Shown in pieces: positions 1 to 8,935 of a stretch of DNA of 64,000 bases. The DNA comes from CAZJKE01 sp964546585 (lineage in GTDB: Bacteria; Planctomycetota; Phycisphaerae; Phycisphaerales; SM1A02). Within the stretch, counting starts at the first letter, position 1, and the number at the start of each line of letters is the position of its first letter. The position numbers and the translations under genes are program-made. The stretch covers positions 10,125 through 74,124 of the forward strand of contig CAZJKE010000007.1 in the NCBI GenBank assembly GCA_964546585.1. Direction: 5' to 3'. Under the pieces are notes generated by a model, which saw only the letters and a list, made by a program, of their open reading frames with translations, did not search any database and was not told the DNA's origin.

Positions 1-535
1 CAATTGACGCCGCGGCCTCTGAAGAGTCCATGCCGAATTCATCACGAATCCTATCGACATCATGGGCGACCCGCCGCATTTCCGCATCCAGTTTCAATTC
101 CGCCACCTTGACCTCGAAGAGATCCGGATCGGACTGGCGGAGATCCACGAGTGAGGCGAGGCGACGCCCTTGCCTCCGAATGAGACGCTCGAAAGCGTCT
201 GGGTCCGACTCACACATCGCGCGGAGTTGAGCGGCAAGATCGGGGTCGACTTCCTCGGCCACCCGCATCGTCTGTTCGATCATCTCGGGCGTCAGTGGTC
301 GACCCCCGCGTTCGCCTCGTTCGCCGCGCCGAGGGGCGCGAATGTCCCGAGGCCCACGATCCGCCGGCACAAGGTCACGCGGAACCGGGGGGAGCCCGTC
401 ATGTGGTTGCATCGCAAGCATGGAAGCATGCAGACATGTCAATCCATCACACGAGCTTGACTCAGCCGATACGAAGTTCGCTGCCGCGAAGAGAAGCACT
501 ACGCCGCCGCCCACACACATTGTTTGTCGCATCAT
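1..535 (-). CDS. Secreted helical protein, 3' end cut by window edge
   Basis: The reading frame is open from ATG at 535 to the left edge, giving 178 codons with no stop seen. A GGAGG Shine-Dalgarno lies about 5 nt upstream of two tandem ATG codons (535 and 532). The N-terminus has a hydrophobic segment (VGGGVVLLFAAANFVSA) that looks like a signal peptide. A low-complexity Pro/Arg stretch follows, then an acidic helical region rich in DPD and EV motifs that may form coiled coil. It sits 30 nt downstream of the anti-sigma-like gene and is probably the third gene of an ECF sigma operon. I do not recognise the family. A periplasmic partner or target of the sigma/anti-sigma pair is inference from position only. 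Confidence 0.7.
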   Translation of the reverse strand, partial: MMRQTMCVGGGVVLLFAAANFVSAESSSCDGLTCLHASMLAMQPHDGLPPVPRDLVPADRGPRDIRAPRRGERGERGGRPLTPEMIEQTMRVAEEVDPDLAAQLRAMCESDPDAFERLIRRQGRRLASLVDLRQSDPDLFEVKVAELKLDAEMRRVAHDVDRIRDEFGMDSSEAAASI

Positions 536-565
536 TGTCTCCTCCGATGTCATCCCAGTGGGAGA

Positions 566-1045
566 TCAGTCGGTCAGCATCCCATACTGCCAGAGTTCCA
601 GATCGTGCCGCATATCGTCAAGGTCCAATCGCAGTTCCGCGAAGGCCATCTCGCGGGTCTCAGCGAGATAGGCGAATTCGCCCATGTCGAGATCGTCGTA
701 GAGGAGTTGTTCATCCTCGAGCGACAGTACGGCGTGCTGCATGGGCGGCTGGGGAATCGGTGACATGCCGAAGCGAATCGCCACGACGGCGGCAAGGACA
801 AGGCAGGCCGCCATCGCCAATCTCCGAATGCCGACCCGGCGATCGAATCGGAACAGGACAGCGGGCTCCGGGTCTGCCTGACGGTCGGCAAGCCGAGGCA
901 GCGATGCTGCCAGAATCCGACGGGCCATGGCTGGATCGCTCTGTGGCTCAAGCAGCACACGAAGGCCATCTTCGAGCCGTTGTTCCCGCGGTGACAGGCC
1001 GCCGCCAGCGGTGTCGTGATCTCGTTGTCGTCTGTGTGCGCTCAT
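566..1045 (-). CDS. Putative membrane anti-sigma factor
   Basis: This 159-residue protein has an Arg/Glu-rich cytoplasmic N-terminal half, one transmembrane helix (about residues 75-92, LAMAACLVLAAVVAIRFG) and an acidic C-terminal tail that would be periplasmic. That is the usual layout of single-pass anti-sigma factors. It lies 17 nt downstream of an ECF sigma gene on the same strand. The ATG at 1045 is preferred because upstream starts would overlap the sigma gene, and a GAGGG lies about 12 nt upstream. No zinc-binding HxxxCxxC motif is visible, so it would not be a ZAS-type anti-sigma. Function rests on gene order and topology, not on sequence family. Confidence 0.65.
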   Translation of the reverse strand: MSAHRRQRDHDTAGGGLSPREQRLEDGLRVLLEPQSDPAMARRILAASLPRLADRQADPEPAVLFRFDRRVGIRRLAMAACLVLAAVVAIRFGMSPIPQPPMQHAVLSLEDEQLLYDDLDMGEFAYLAETREMAFAELRLDLDDMRHDLELWQYGMLTD

Positions 1046-1061
1046 AACTTCGTCAATCCCT

Positions 1062-1679
1062 CTAACGACCCTCTTGGGGCGCAATTGCCCTTTCGTCTCC
1101 GGGATTCTGGTCTTCATCCTCAGAGTCCATATATTTTCGCAACTTTGCCAAAGCCCGATGTCTGCGGGCTAGAACGGTCCCCAGAGGGGCCTCAAGGACC
1201 TCTGCGATCTGCCGGAAACTCAGGCCCGCCACATGCCGCATGTGAATGATCTCCTTATCGGGCCCCGACAGGTGCGAGAGAGCCTCTCGGAGTCGCGCCA
1301 GATCCTCGTCCAGCACCACATCCCCCGGCTCGTCTGGCCGCTCTGTCCCGCCAGCCAGAATGCCGATCATCTCGTTTTCCATTGGCCGAGCCTGTCGCTG
1401 CCGACGACGCATCTCGTCCCGAAGGCGATTCACAGCGATCCGAAACAACCACGCCTCGAATTTCCCAAGTTCGGTATAGGTGCCAATTTTGGCCGCAACG
1501 GTACAGAAAGTCGACTGGGTCATCTCCTCAGCGAGTTCCTCATCGCCGCACTTGGAGCGGATAAGGCAGAAGACTCGGTGGCTGTATGCGTTGATCACAT
1601 ACTCCCAGCCAGCCTCGTCGCCCTGTGTGGCGGCGGCCAATTGTCGCTGCAATTCCTGTTTGTCTCTTTCGGAGGCCAT
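1062..1679 (-). CDS. ECF-family RNA polymerase sigma factor
   Basis: This 205-residue sigma-70 family protein has region 2 (about residues 25-95: YVINAYSHRVFCLIRS, then ELAEEMTQSTFCTVAAK and FEAWLFRIAVNRLRDEMRR) and region 4 (about 130-190: LSGPDKEIIHMRHVAGLSFRQIAEVLEAPLGTVLAR, a helix-turn-helix). There is no region 1.1 or 3, as expected for ECF factors. It should direct core polymerase to a small regulon that probably includes its own operon. The ATG at 1679 is used; a TTG one codon upstream is possible. The next two genes follow at 17 and 30 nt, and the divergent antiporter starts 92 nt away, so 1680-1771 should hold both promoters. Confidence 0.9.
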   Translation of the reverse strand: MASERDKQELQRQLAAATQGDEAGWEYVINAYSHRVFCLIRSKCGDEELAEEMTQSTFCTVAAKIGTYTELGKFEAWLFRIAVNRLRDEMRRRQRQARPMENEMIGILAGGTERPDEPGDVVLDEDLARLREALSHLSGPDKEIIHMRHVAGLSFRQIAEVLEAPLGTVLARRHRALAKLRKYMDSEDEDQNPGDERAIAPQEGR

Positions 1680-1771
1680 CAAACGCTGCCATCGTGGCTC
1701 CCCCCAACGGGGGAGAACCTATCAGATTGCGTCCACCGGCTCCCGACTGCCTCTTACAATCGCCGCCGACC

Positions 1772-2767
1772 ATGGGTTGGATCAACGAATTCGCATCATC
1801 CCTCGGGGGCAGCGTCACGTGCCTCGTGATCGGCATTGCTGCCCTCCTGGGGGGTGGTCACTGGCTCGTGGAGGGTGGCGTTATTGTCGCTCGGCGGCTC
1901 GGGGTGAGCATGCTGCTCATCGGGATGACGGTCGTGGCGTTCGGCACCAGCTGCCCCGAATTGGCTCTCAATGTCATCGCGGCGGCCGATGGCAACTCGT
2001 CGCTCAGCTTTGGCAATGTCATCGGATCGAACATTGCCAACATCGGCCTGGTGCTCGGGATTGGAGCTGTGATCTGCACCATTCCCGTCGGCAGCAGGGT
2101 CGTCAACTGGGAACTGCCGGTATTGATCGCCGCGTCGGCCATTGTGGCGTGGGGAACATGGGACGGTTCACTGGGAACCCGAGGAAGCCTGATTCTGCTG
2201 GGGTGCTTTCTGGTGGTCATGGCAACTTGGTTTCTCCTTGCGATCAAGGATCGAGGAGATCCACTGGTGCAGGAAACAATTGAATCGTTGCCGGATCGGG
2301 GGCGGACGCTGGCCAAAGGTGGCGTCTACCTGTTGATCGGACTTGCAATGTTGATCATCGGTGGGAAGTCGACGGAGGTCGGTGCCGTGTCGTTCGCAAG
2401 GCTGATCGGCGTCAGTGAAGTGCTCATAGGCGGGACGATCGTCGCCGTAGCAACAAGCCTGCCCGAGGTCGTTGTCACCATCATGGCCGCTCGCCGCGGT
2501 CACCCTGATCTGGCGGTGGGCAATGTGGTTGGATCAAACCTGTTCAATATCTTGTTTGTACTGCCAGTGGCGGCGCTGGTTCTCCCCATCGAAATCGCGG
2601 ACTTGGCGGAAGTCCACCGCTATCTCATCGGGATGCTTCTGCTCACCGTATTGCTCTGGCCCATCGCCGCCACCCATCGGAAGAGCGTCCGCCGCGGCGA
2701 AGGCATCTTCTTGCTGATGCTGTTTGTGGGCATGCTGGTGTGGGCGGTGCTCGCAGACGGCGTTTGA
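1772..2767 (+). CDS. CaCA-family calcium/sodium antiporter (YrbG-like)
   Basis: This 331-residue inner-membrane protein has the two inverted alpha-repeats of the CaCA superfamily. Repeat 1 carries GMTVVAFGTSCPEL and then FGNVIGSNIANIGLVLG. Repeat 2 carries GGTIVAVATSLPEV and then VGNVVGSNLFNILFVL. The Glu in each PE motif and the GSN motifs form the ion-binding site in this family. About ten hydrophobic helices are visible, with a charged loop near residues 150-175. It probably exchanges Ca2+ for Na+ or H+; ion choice cannot be read from sequence. The ATG at 1772 gives the usual YrbG length. It converges on dnaB, with only 7 nt between the stop codons. Confidence 0.88.
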   Translation: MGWINEFASSLGGSVTCLVIGIAALLGGGHWLVEGGVIVARRLGVSMLLIGMTVVAFGTSCPELALNVIAAADGNSSLSFGNVIGSNIANIGLVLGIGAVICTIPVGSRVVNWELPVLIAASAIVAWGTWDGSLGTRGSLILLGCFLVVMATWFLLAIKDRGDPLVQETIESLPDRGRTLAKGGVYLLIGLAMLIIGGKSTEVGAVSFARLIGVSEVLIGGTIVAVATSLPEVVVTIMAARRGHPDLAVGNVVGSNLFNILFVLPVAALVLPIEIADLAEVHRYLIGMLLLTVLLWPIAATHRKSVRRGEGIFLLMLFVGMLVWAVLADGV

Positions 2768-2774
2768 CACCGTG

Positions 2775-4295
2775 TTAGACCGGCAGGTCGCCGTAGTCGC
2801 CGTCGGCGGTATCCGCGGAGAATGTGGTCGCGACGCCGCCGCCATCCAGGCCCGGTGGGGCTGTGGCGGGTGACCAGTCGTAGAACCGGGTACAGGTATT
2901 GTCCCAAGTCAGTTTCACGGTGTCCGTCGGACCGTTCCGCTGTTTGGCAATGATCAACTCCGCCAGCGACATCTTGTCAGCATTCGCCTCAACCCACGCA
3001 GGGTTGTTGTGGTGGTAGTAGGCCTCGCGGTGCAGCATGGCCACAACATCCGCATCCTGCTCGATGGATCCAGATTCGCGAAGATCACTCATCCGCGGAC
3101 GATGTCCTTCTCGCTGCTCGGCGGCCCGGTTGAGTTGACTGAGACAGATGACCGGCACATGGAGTTCTCGTGCCAACGCCTTGACGCCGCGGCTGATCTC
3201 ACTGACTTCCTGCTGCCGCGACTCGCTGCGTCTGCCGCTGGACATCAATTGCAGGTAGTCGACAAAGACCGCGCCGATGTCGTGGGTCTGCTTCAATCGC
3301 CTCGCCTTGGCCCGCAACTGCATGATTGAGAGCCCGGGCGTATCGTCGATGTAGAACGGCGCGTCGTGCAATTCGTTACAGGCGCGGAGGATGGCCTGAA
3401 AGTCAGAATCGGCGAGCATGTTTCGGCGGATCTTGTGCCCGGCCACACCCGATCGAGAACTCAGCAATCTCTGCACCAGTTGCTGACGGCTCATCTCCAA
3501 ACTGAAGAAACCCACGGATGTTCCCCGAGACACCATGTTCTCCGCAATGTTCAACGCCAGAGCAGTCTTGCCCATCGAAGGTCGAGCAGCAATCACGATC
3601 ATCTCGCTGGCCTGCAAACCACTGGTCAACTCATCCAGTCGCCCAAAGCCCGTGGCGACACCGGTGAGGACGCGACCCTCATTCTGTTCCATCTGGGCGA
3701 TCGCGTCGCTGATAAGTTGCTGAAGCGACTCGGCATGTCGCTGCTCCGACTGCTGCGCGATACGGAAGATGCGACTCTCCGCTTCATTGAGAATCTGCCG
3801 AGGATCTTCGGGGCTGTTGTACGCATCGTTGAGAATCTCGCCCGCGGCGGCGATGAGCTGCCGAATGACCGATTTCTCCTTCACCAGCCGGGCGTAGTGG
3901 GATGCACTGGCGGCACTGGGTACCGCCCTTGCGATCTCCAACAGGTACTCCACCCCGCCAACCGCCTCCAACACCTGCCGATCAGTCAGCCGTTGTTGCA
4001 ACTGAACCAGATCGACGGTCGAGTGGGTGTTGTAGATGTCCGCCATGGCCTCGAAAAGCAAGCCATTGGCCTTCTTGAAGAAATCATCGATTCCCTGGAC
4101 GATCAGGAGCACATCGTTGAGAACGGATGGGTCCAGCAGGATCGAGCCCAGAAGACTCGACTCGGCTTCCAGGGCGTGAGGTGGCAGCCCTTCAAGAAGG
4201 CGGCCGATCGCCTCGGGCCTCCCGGCAGCGGGCGGCTGTTCCGATCGCGTGGAAGCGATGATGACGTCGGGTTGTTTTTCGATGTGTTCGCCCAT
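2775..4295 (-). CDS. dnaB: Replicative DNA helicase DnaB
   Basis: This 506-residue hexameric helicase unwinds the replication fork. The N-terminal DnaB domain (about residues 35-140) begins PPHALEAESSLLGSILLD. The RecA-like ATPase domain carries Walker A ARPSMGKTALALN (about 235-247), FFSLEMSR, Walker B VFVDYLQLM and the C-terminal DLRESGSIEQDADVV motif. There is no intein. The ATG at 4295 gives a normal N-terminus; longer in-frame starts would run into the adjacent HU/IHF gene and show no conserved sequence. The short acidic tail after residue 480 is family-variable. The upstream HU/IHF gene is on the same strand 109 nt away. Confidence 0.96.
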   Translation of the reverse strand: MGEHIEKQPDVIIASTRSEQPPAAGRPEAIGRLLEGLPPHALEAESSLLGSILLDPSVLNDVLLIVQGIDDFFKKANGLLFEAMADIYNTHSTVDLVQLQQRLTDRQVLEAVGGVEYLLEIARAVPSAASASHYARLVKEKSVIRQLIAAAGEILNDAYNSPEDPRQILNEAESRIFRIAQQSEQRHAESLQQLISDAIAQMEQNEGRVLTGVATGFGRLDELTSGLQASEMIVIAARPSMGKTALALNIAENMVSRGTSVGFFSLEMSRQQLVQRLLSSRSGVAGHKIRRNMLADSDFQAILRACNELHDAPFYIDDTPGLSIMQLRAKARRLKQTHDIGAVFVDYLQLMSSGRRSESRQQEVSEISRGVKALARELHVPVICLSQLNRAAEQREGHRPRMSDLRESGSIEQDADVVAMLHREAYYHHNNPAWVEANADKMSLAELIIAKQRNGPTDTVKLTWDNTCTRFYDWSPATAPPGLDGGGVATTFSADTADGDYGDLPV

Positions 4296-4404
4296 CCGTG
4301 AGCGTGACGCTAACTCCCCCGCGAGATTTTCGCCCGGTATCGACAGGCGAGGCACTGCCACCGGCAGATCGACCGGACGGCCAAGGCCGCTCCAACTCTG
4401 CCGA

Positions 4405-4740
4405 TCAGGCCTCAACCGGCGCGGCTGACTCCAATTCCATTTCGATGTTGTTCGATGGCTCCCCCACGGCTTCTCGCATGAGGCGACCGATCTTGAACTT
4501 CACGGTTCGACGGGCCGGGACGGGTACACGCTCAAGCGTCCGAGGATTCTGCGCCATCCGAGGTGCGCGATTGCGCGGCTCGAATACGCCGAAGTCACGA
4601 AACTCCAGTCGCCTTCCTTCACCCAACTCCCGTATGACATTGTCCAGAAAAGACTGCACAATCAATCGCACATCGGATCGCTTGTACTTCGTCTCTTCTG
4701 CGATCCGGTCGATCAATTCCTTCTTGGTCGTGGTATCCAT
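4405..4740 (-). CDS. HU/IHF-family DNA-bending protein
   Basis: This 111-residue HU/IHF-fold protein starts MDTTTKKELIDRIAEE. The DNA-binding beta-arm carries the family signature RRLEFRDFGVFEPRNR and then RTVKFKIGRLMRE. Proteins of this family bend DNA as dimers during replication, recombination and transcription. The ATG at 4740 fits the family start; the frame stays open upstream to 4866 but that extension is Arg-rich and unlike the family. A short acidic tail (about 15 residues) follows the fold. Whether it acts as HU or as one IHF subunit cannot be decided from one gene. Confidence 0.9.
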   Translation of the reverse strand: MDTTTKKELIDRIAEETKYKRSDVRLIVQSFLDNVIRELGEGRRLEFRDFGVFEPRNRAPRMAQNPRTLERVPVPARRTVKFKIGRLMREAVGEPSNNIEMELESAAPVEA

Positions 4741-5169
4741 GCTCGGCAACCCCACTTTCCTTCTCAAGTGTCTCTCGCTGAAGAGCGTGAGGGCTGCAAG
4801 CACTCCTCGCTCTTCTCCTCTTCCTCGGTTGGCTCGCCGACACGGTATTCGGAGTCCAACAGTCACGCGAGCATACTCGCACGAGCGTTCAACTCCGCTT
4901 CACCGTGATCTGGACGAGCCTCCCTTCCGCTTCCTACCGTTGCCCGGCCAACCACGGCACGAGCAACACGCTCAAACTCCTTCAAACTCCACTGTGCAGT
5001 ATGGGGGGAGGCTGGTGAAGCGTCAAGGGTTCTTTCTTCCTCCCTGCCTCCATTCGTGGACACTCGGTGGACGATTAGGGGAGTTGGGAGGTATTTTTCC
5101 TTCCTTCTGGAGAGGTCGAGGGGTATCATCCCCCCCCTTGCCCGAGACCAACGGCTTGGAATCACCCTC
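4741..5169. other. Divergent intergenic region between HU/IHF gene and trkA
   Basis: This is 429 bp without a convincing gene. It separates divergent genes, so it should hold both promoters. A direct repeat CAAACTCC-TT-CAAACTCC sits near 4975-4992, and the trkA-proximal part has pyrimidine- and purine-rich patches. Reading frames across it have no recognisable product. No confident -35/-10 pair or hairpin was identified. Confidence 0.5.
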
Positions 5170-6510
5170 ATGAACATCATTGTCTGTGGAGCTGGCGAAA
5201 TCGGGGGCCACGCTGCGGAAGTTCTCGCCGAGAAGGGCGTGAATGTCACAGTGGTGGATGGCGACCCCGATGCCCTTGCGGCGCTCGGGGAGTCACTCGA
5301 TATCGCGACCGTCGCCGGCCGACCCGCGGCCGCCGAGGTGCTCTCGCGTGCCGGCGCAGCGGATGCCGATGTGGTTTTCGCCGCAACAGATGAGGATGAA
5401 GTCAATCTGCTCGCCGCGTCCACAGCGTCCTATCTGGGTGCCGATCGCACATTCGCGGCGGTCACGCACAGCACCTTCCTCCGCCGCGAAGCGGTCGACT
5501 ATGCCCGGATGTTTTCAGTCGACGCGCTGATCTGTCCACCATTTCTCACCGCGCAGGCCATCGCCTCGCACCTTCGCAACCCCGCGGCACTCAAGGTCGA
5601 ACGCCTTGCTGGGCACGCCGTTGAAGTTCAGCAGTTTGAGGCCAGCGCCGGTGCGTCTGGGCTCGGGCGGCATCTGGCGGATGTCGAATTGCCCAAGGGT
5701 GCACGGCTGGCGGCCATTACCCGCAACGGCAAGACCTATCTGCCAAGCGGTGACAGCACGGTCAGCGAAGGTGATGAGGTTCTCCTGGTCGCCAACTCCG
5801 ATGTCTTTCATGACGCTCGACGCGTCTTCCGTTCCAAGGATGCCGGCCGCCGCAGCGTCGTGATCATGGGCGGGCCGCCCATCGCCGTCTGGCTCTGCCG
5901 CGCCCTGAAGAACAAGGGGTTCTCCGTCCGGCTGTTCGAGACCAATCCTGAGCGGGCGGAGGAACTCGCTGAAAAACTCGACTGGGTCACCGTCATCCAA
6001 GACGATCCTACTGACCCGGGAGTCTTCACCGACGAGCACCTCGAAAACGCGGATGCCTTCGTCGCCCTGACCAGCGACGAACACAACATCCTCGGGTGTG
6101 CCTGGGCTGCAGGGCTGGGCGTGGAGGAGACCTATCCGGTTGTCGCTCGAACCGACTACACCCCGTTTGTGAAAGCAATGGGCATCACGCTGTCCTTCAG
6201 CCCCCGGCACCTGGCGGTGCGGGAGTTGCAGCAGTTGATCCGCCGCGGGCAGATGACGGAAGTAGCCTCGCTCGCAGGGGACGAACTGGCGATCTACCGG
6301 ATCAGGGTCGGCGGTGGTGCGACCGTCATCGGAAAGCCCCTTGCAGCCCTGCCGCTCATGCCCGATTGCATGGTCGTCATGCTGGAACACGGTGATCAAG
6401 GCGGGACTGTGCCGGGAGCAGATGTGGAACTGCAGGAGAAGGATGTCGTTTTCATTGTGGTCCACCGGGGTTTCGAGGGCAACTTGCGGCGGCTGTTCGG
6501 AGTGGTTTGA
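5170..6510 (+). CDS. trkA: Trk potassium uptake regulator TrkA
   Basis: This 446-residue cytoplasmic NAD(H)/nucleotide-binding regulator of Trk potassium uptake has two RCK_N/RCK_C pairs. The first Rossmann segment is MNIIVCGAGEIGGHAAEVL with the acidic ribose-binding end VTVVDGD. The second begins near residue 235 (VVIMGGPPIAVWL) and has a degenerate Gly motif, as is common in second TrkA halves. C-terminal RCK_C domains follow each. The ATG at 5170 places the Rossmann motif at the very N-terminus as in the family. trkH follows 3 nt after its stop, so the two are co-transcribed and probably translationally coupled. Confidence 0.95.
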   Translation: MNIIVCGAGEIGGHAAEVLAEKGVNVTVVDGDPDALAALGESLDIATVAGRPAAAEVLSRAGAADADVVFAATDEDEVNLLAASTASYLGADRTFAAVTHSTFLRREAVDYARMFSVDALICPPFLTAQAIASHLRNPAALKVERLAGHAVEVQQFEASAGASGLGRHLADVELPKGARLAAITRNGKTYLPSGDSTVSEGDEVLLVANSDVFHDARRVFRSKDAGRRSVVIMGGPPIAVWLCRALKNKGFSVRLFETNPERAEELAEKLDWVTVIQDDPTDPGVFTDEHLENADAFVALTSDEHNILGCAWAAGLGVEETYPVVARTDYTPFVKAMGITLSFSPRHLAVRELQQLIRRGQMTEVASLAGDELAIYRIRVGGGATVIGKPLAALPLMPDCMVVMLEHGDQGGTVPGADVELQEKDVVFIVVHRGFEGNLRRLFGVV

Positions 6511-6513
6511 CCA

Positions 6514-8070
6514 ATGGATTATCGCCTGATCCTGCGACAGCTCGGTCTGCTCGTCCTAGTGCTCAGTGGCCTCCTGCTGGCCATCTGGTGCTGGTCGGTC
6601 GTGCGATTCGAACTCATGGAAGATCGCTCGCTGGCAACCCACTTGCCGCTCTTGATGTCGGCGGGGGTGGGTCTGACCATGGCCGGGATTCTGTGGGTTC
6701 TGGGCCGCACAAGGTTCAAGTCCAACGGAACCGGCGCAGTCGGACGCAGGGAAGCGCTCCTGCTTGTTTCGTCCAGTTGGATTCTCGGTGCCGTGGTCGC
6801 GGCCGTTCCGTTCCTGCTCTGGGCAAGAATGGATGGGGCCGACGACCACCCGTTCCGCTCCGTCATCAATTGTTACTTCGAGGCGATGAGCGGTCTCACG
6901 ACGACCGGCGCTACCGTGCTTACCGACATTTCGTCATTGCCGGAGCCCCTGCTGCTCTGGCGAGCACTCATTCAATGGCTCGGGGGACTCGGCATCATCG
7001 TACTCTTCGTCGCGGTACTGCCGAGCCTCGGGGTGGGCGGCAAGAAGCTCTTTCGCGTCGAGGCGCCGGGGCCGGACCCCGAAGGCGTGCGTCCGCATAT
7101 CCGCGAAACTGCCCGCCTTCTCTGGGTCATTTATGTCTGCCTGACGCTGGTGGAGATCATTGCTTATCGCATCGCAGGCATGGGTTGGTTCGACGCCACG
7201 TGTCACTCATTCACAACGCTAGCCACGGGCGGATTCAGCACACACCAGAGCAGCATTGGCGCGTACAACTCAAGGTGGATTGACACGATCACCATCCTGT
7301 TCATGGTGCTCGCAGGAGCAAACTTCGGGCTGTATTACGCAGCAGTCAAGGGGAGGATGCGGATCATCTGGAAGGACCCGGAGTTCCGGTTCTATATGTT
7401 CCTCCTCGCGGCTGGCTCAACAGTAATCGTCTGCGCACTACTCGGTTCGGGCGAAGATATCACGACAACAACTGGAGTAGCAGAACCCGCAACGATCCAG
7501 AACGCACTTACAAACGGCGTGTTTACTGCGGTCTCAATCCAAACGAACACTGGATTTACAACCGCGGACTACGACACATGGCCATTCGCTGCCAAGGCGG
7601 TCATCGTAATGATGATGTTCATCGGGGGATGTGCAGGCTCGACTGGTGGCGGCATCAAGGTGATTCGCATCTGGATTGCAATCAAGGTCATGCTTGGCGA
7701 ACTTGAACGAGCATTTCGTCCCAATGTGGTGCGGCCGCTTCGGGTAGGAACGACAGCAATCGATCCGGATCTGAAACTTGCCACCATCGCCTATGTGCTG
7801 GGCGTGGTCGTGTTGTTTGCTGCCGGGGCAGGGACGCTGATGCTGTTGGAGTCGGGCAATGCCGAGTGTGATTTCACGACGGCCGCCGCTGCCTCACTTG
7901 CCACGGTCTGTACCGTCGGTCCGGGGCTTGCGAAGGTGGGCGCGATGGAGAACTACCTGTGGTTCAGCGATGCCTCGAAACTGGTCCTCTGCCTGCTGAT
8001 GGCGATCGGGCGGCTTGAGGTCTTCGCGATTCTCGTGCTGCTGACCCCGCGGTTCTGGATGAAGCGGTAG
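6514..8070 (+). CDS. trkH: Trk potassium transporter membrane subunit TrkH
   Basis: This 518-residue inner-membrane K+ channel-like subunit has four pseudo-repeats with selectivity-filter loops: SGLTTTGATVL, SFTTLATGGFST, SIQTNTGFTTAD and TVCTVGPGLAKVG. The intramembrane loop of repeat 3 is present as MFIGGCAGSTGGGIKVIR. Both features are diagnostic for TrkH/KtrB. It forms the pore gated by TrkA, encoded immediately upstream (3-nt gap). Length and filter spacing are normal. The gene ends just before a perfect inverted repeat shared with the converging nuoI. Confidence 0.95.
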   Translation: MDYRLILRQLGLLVLVLSGLLLAIWCWSVVRFELMEDRSLATHLPLLMSAGVGLTMAGILWVLGRTRFKSNGTGAVGRREALLLVSSSWILGAVVAAVPFLLWARMDGADDHPFRSVINCYFEAMSGLTTTGATVLTDISSLPEPLLLWRALIQWLGGLGIIVLFVAVLPSLGVGGKKLFRVEAPGPDPEGVRPHIRETARLLWVIYVCLTLVEIIAYRIAGMGWFDATCHSFTTLATGGFSTHQSSIGAYNSRWIDTITILFMVLAGANFGLYYAAVKGRMRIIWKDPEFRFYMFLLAAGSTVIVCALLGSGEDITTTTGVAEPATIQNALTNGVFTAVSIQTNTGFTTADYDTWPFAAKAVIVMMMFIGGCAGSTGGGIKVIRIWIAIKVMLGELERAFRPNVVRPLRVGTTAIDPDLKLATIAYVLGVVVLFAAGAGTLMLLESGNAECDFTTAAAASLATVCTVGPGLAKVGAMENYLWFSDASKLVLCLLMAIGRLEVFAILVLLTPRFWMKR

Positions 8071-8079
8071 GAAGCCAGG

Positions 8080-8103
8080 AGGGTGTCCAGTACCGGACAC
8101 CCT
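8080..8103. terminator. Bidirectional hairpin between trkH and nuoI
   Basis: A perfect 9-bp inverted repeat AGGGTGTCC / GGACACCCT with a 6-nt loop lies between two convergent genes and overlaps the last base pairs of the nuoI stop. There is no clear T-tract on either side, so it may be a weak or factor-assisted terminator or a 3'-end stabiliser. Confidence 0.55.
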
Positions 8104-8659
8104 ACATGGGCTTGTCGTCGATGGTTTGGTCGTAGACCTCAAGCAGCGTCTGCTTGTCGAAGACCATCTCGTTGCGGGACAAGCCGACGACTTCATAGCG
8201 AGGCGTCAGTTCAATGGCATCGCAGGGACACGCCTCTTCACACATGCCGCAGTAGATGCAACGAAGCTCGTCGATGTCGAACTGCCGCGGATACTTCTCC
8301 CGATCGTCCCACGGCGACTCCTCGGCAACAATGTGAATGCAGTCCGCGGGGCACGCGGTCGAACACATGAAGCACGCGACACACTTCACCCGGCCCTCGG
8401 CGTCCCTGTTCAGGCGATGCACACCCCGAAACACCGACCGCTCCTGCCCACCCTCAAGCACCGGCCGCTGATCTCGCCTCTCCTCGGGATACTGCACGAC
8501 CCAGATGTTCGACTTGTTCTTGCCGTCACGCCCGACATTGCCCAGGCAGTGCCGCAGGGTGGTCCCAAGGCCCTTCAAGACAGCCGGGATGAACAGCGAA
8601 TCGCCCCGCTTGAGGGGCGAAGGCGTCACATCGATGATCTGGTCGTCGGAAATCGGCAT
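8102..8659 (-). CDS. nuoI: NADH-quinone oxidoreductase subunit I
   Basis: This 185-residue peripheral-arm subunit of complex I binds two [4Fe-4S] clusters. Both ferredoxin motifs are intact: CVACFMCSTACP (about residues 94-105) and CIYCGMCEEACP (about 134-145). These relay electrons to the last cluster before quinone. The N-terminal helix region (FIPAVLKGLGTTLRHC) matches the membrane-contacting part of NuoI. No other nuo gene is in the window, so the gene is separate from the rest of its operon here. It diverges from atpZ with only 30 bp between starts. A 2x[4Fe-4S] ferredoxin from another complex is less likely given the NuoI-like N-terminus. Confidence 0.9.
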   Translation of the reverse strand: MPISDDQIIDVTPSPLKRGDSLFIPAVLKGLGTTLRHCLGNVGRDGKNKSNIWVVQYPEERRDQRPVLEGGQERSVFRGVHRLNRDAEGRVKCVACFMCSTACPADCIHIVAEESPWDDREKYPRQFDIDELRCIYCGMCEEACPCDAIELTPRYEVVGLSRNEMVFDKQTLLEVYDQTIDDKPM

Positions 8660-8689
8660 GGGCAGGCGTCGATTATATGATGCCGAACC

Positions 8690-8935
8690 ATGGCCGACCC
8701 CACCGCATCACGACTCTGGCGACTTTCCGGGATCGGGTTCACGTTCGCCTCCGAAATCGTGGCCGGTGCGCTCATGGGATGGGGGCTCGTCTGGGTACTT
8801 GGTCAGTTTGACGAATCCTGGTCCACCCACACCAAACTGTTCATCGCCGTTGGCGCGATCTGCGGAATTGTCGTCGGCCTCTACTCGTTCATAAAGTCCT
8901 CGCTGCGAGCGGTCCGTGAGAACTCCCCAAGGTGA
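8690..8935 (+). CDS. atpZ: AtpZ/AtpI-like small membrane protein
   Basis: This 81-residue protein has two transmembrane helices (about residues 16-35 and 48-69) with an acidic turn between them, the layout of AtpZ proteins found at the head of F-type ATP synthase operons. Family members are linked to Mg2+/Ca2+ supply or c-ring assembly. The stop overlaps the GTG of the next gene by 4 nt (GTGA), indicating translational coupling. It starts 30 bp from the divergent nuoI; an A/T-rich TATATGAT in that gap is a candidate shared promoter element. Confidence 0.8.
   Translation: MADPTASRLWRLSGIGFTFASEIVAGALMGWGLVWVLGQFDESWSTHTKLFIAVGAICGIVVGLYSFIKSSLRAVRENSPR

Noticed and set aside
3366..4301. Plus-strand frame opposite dnaB
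   Set aside because: Antisense shadow; no start signal or domain.
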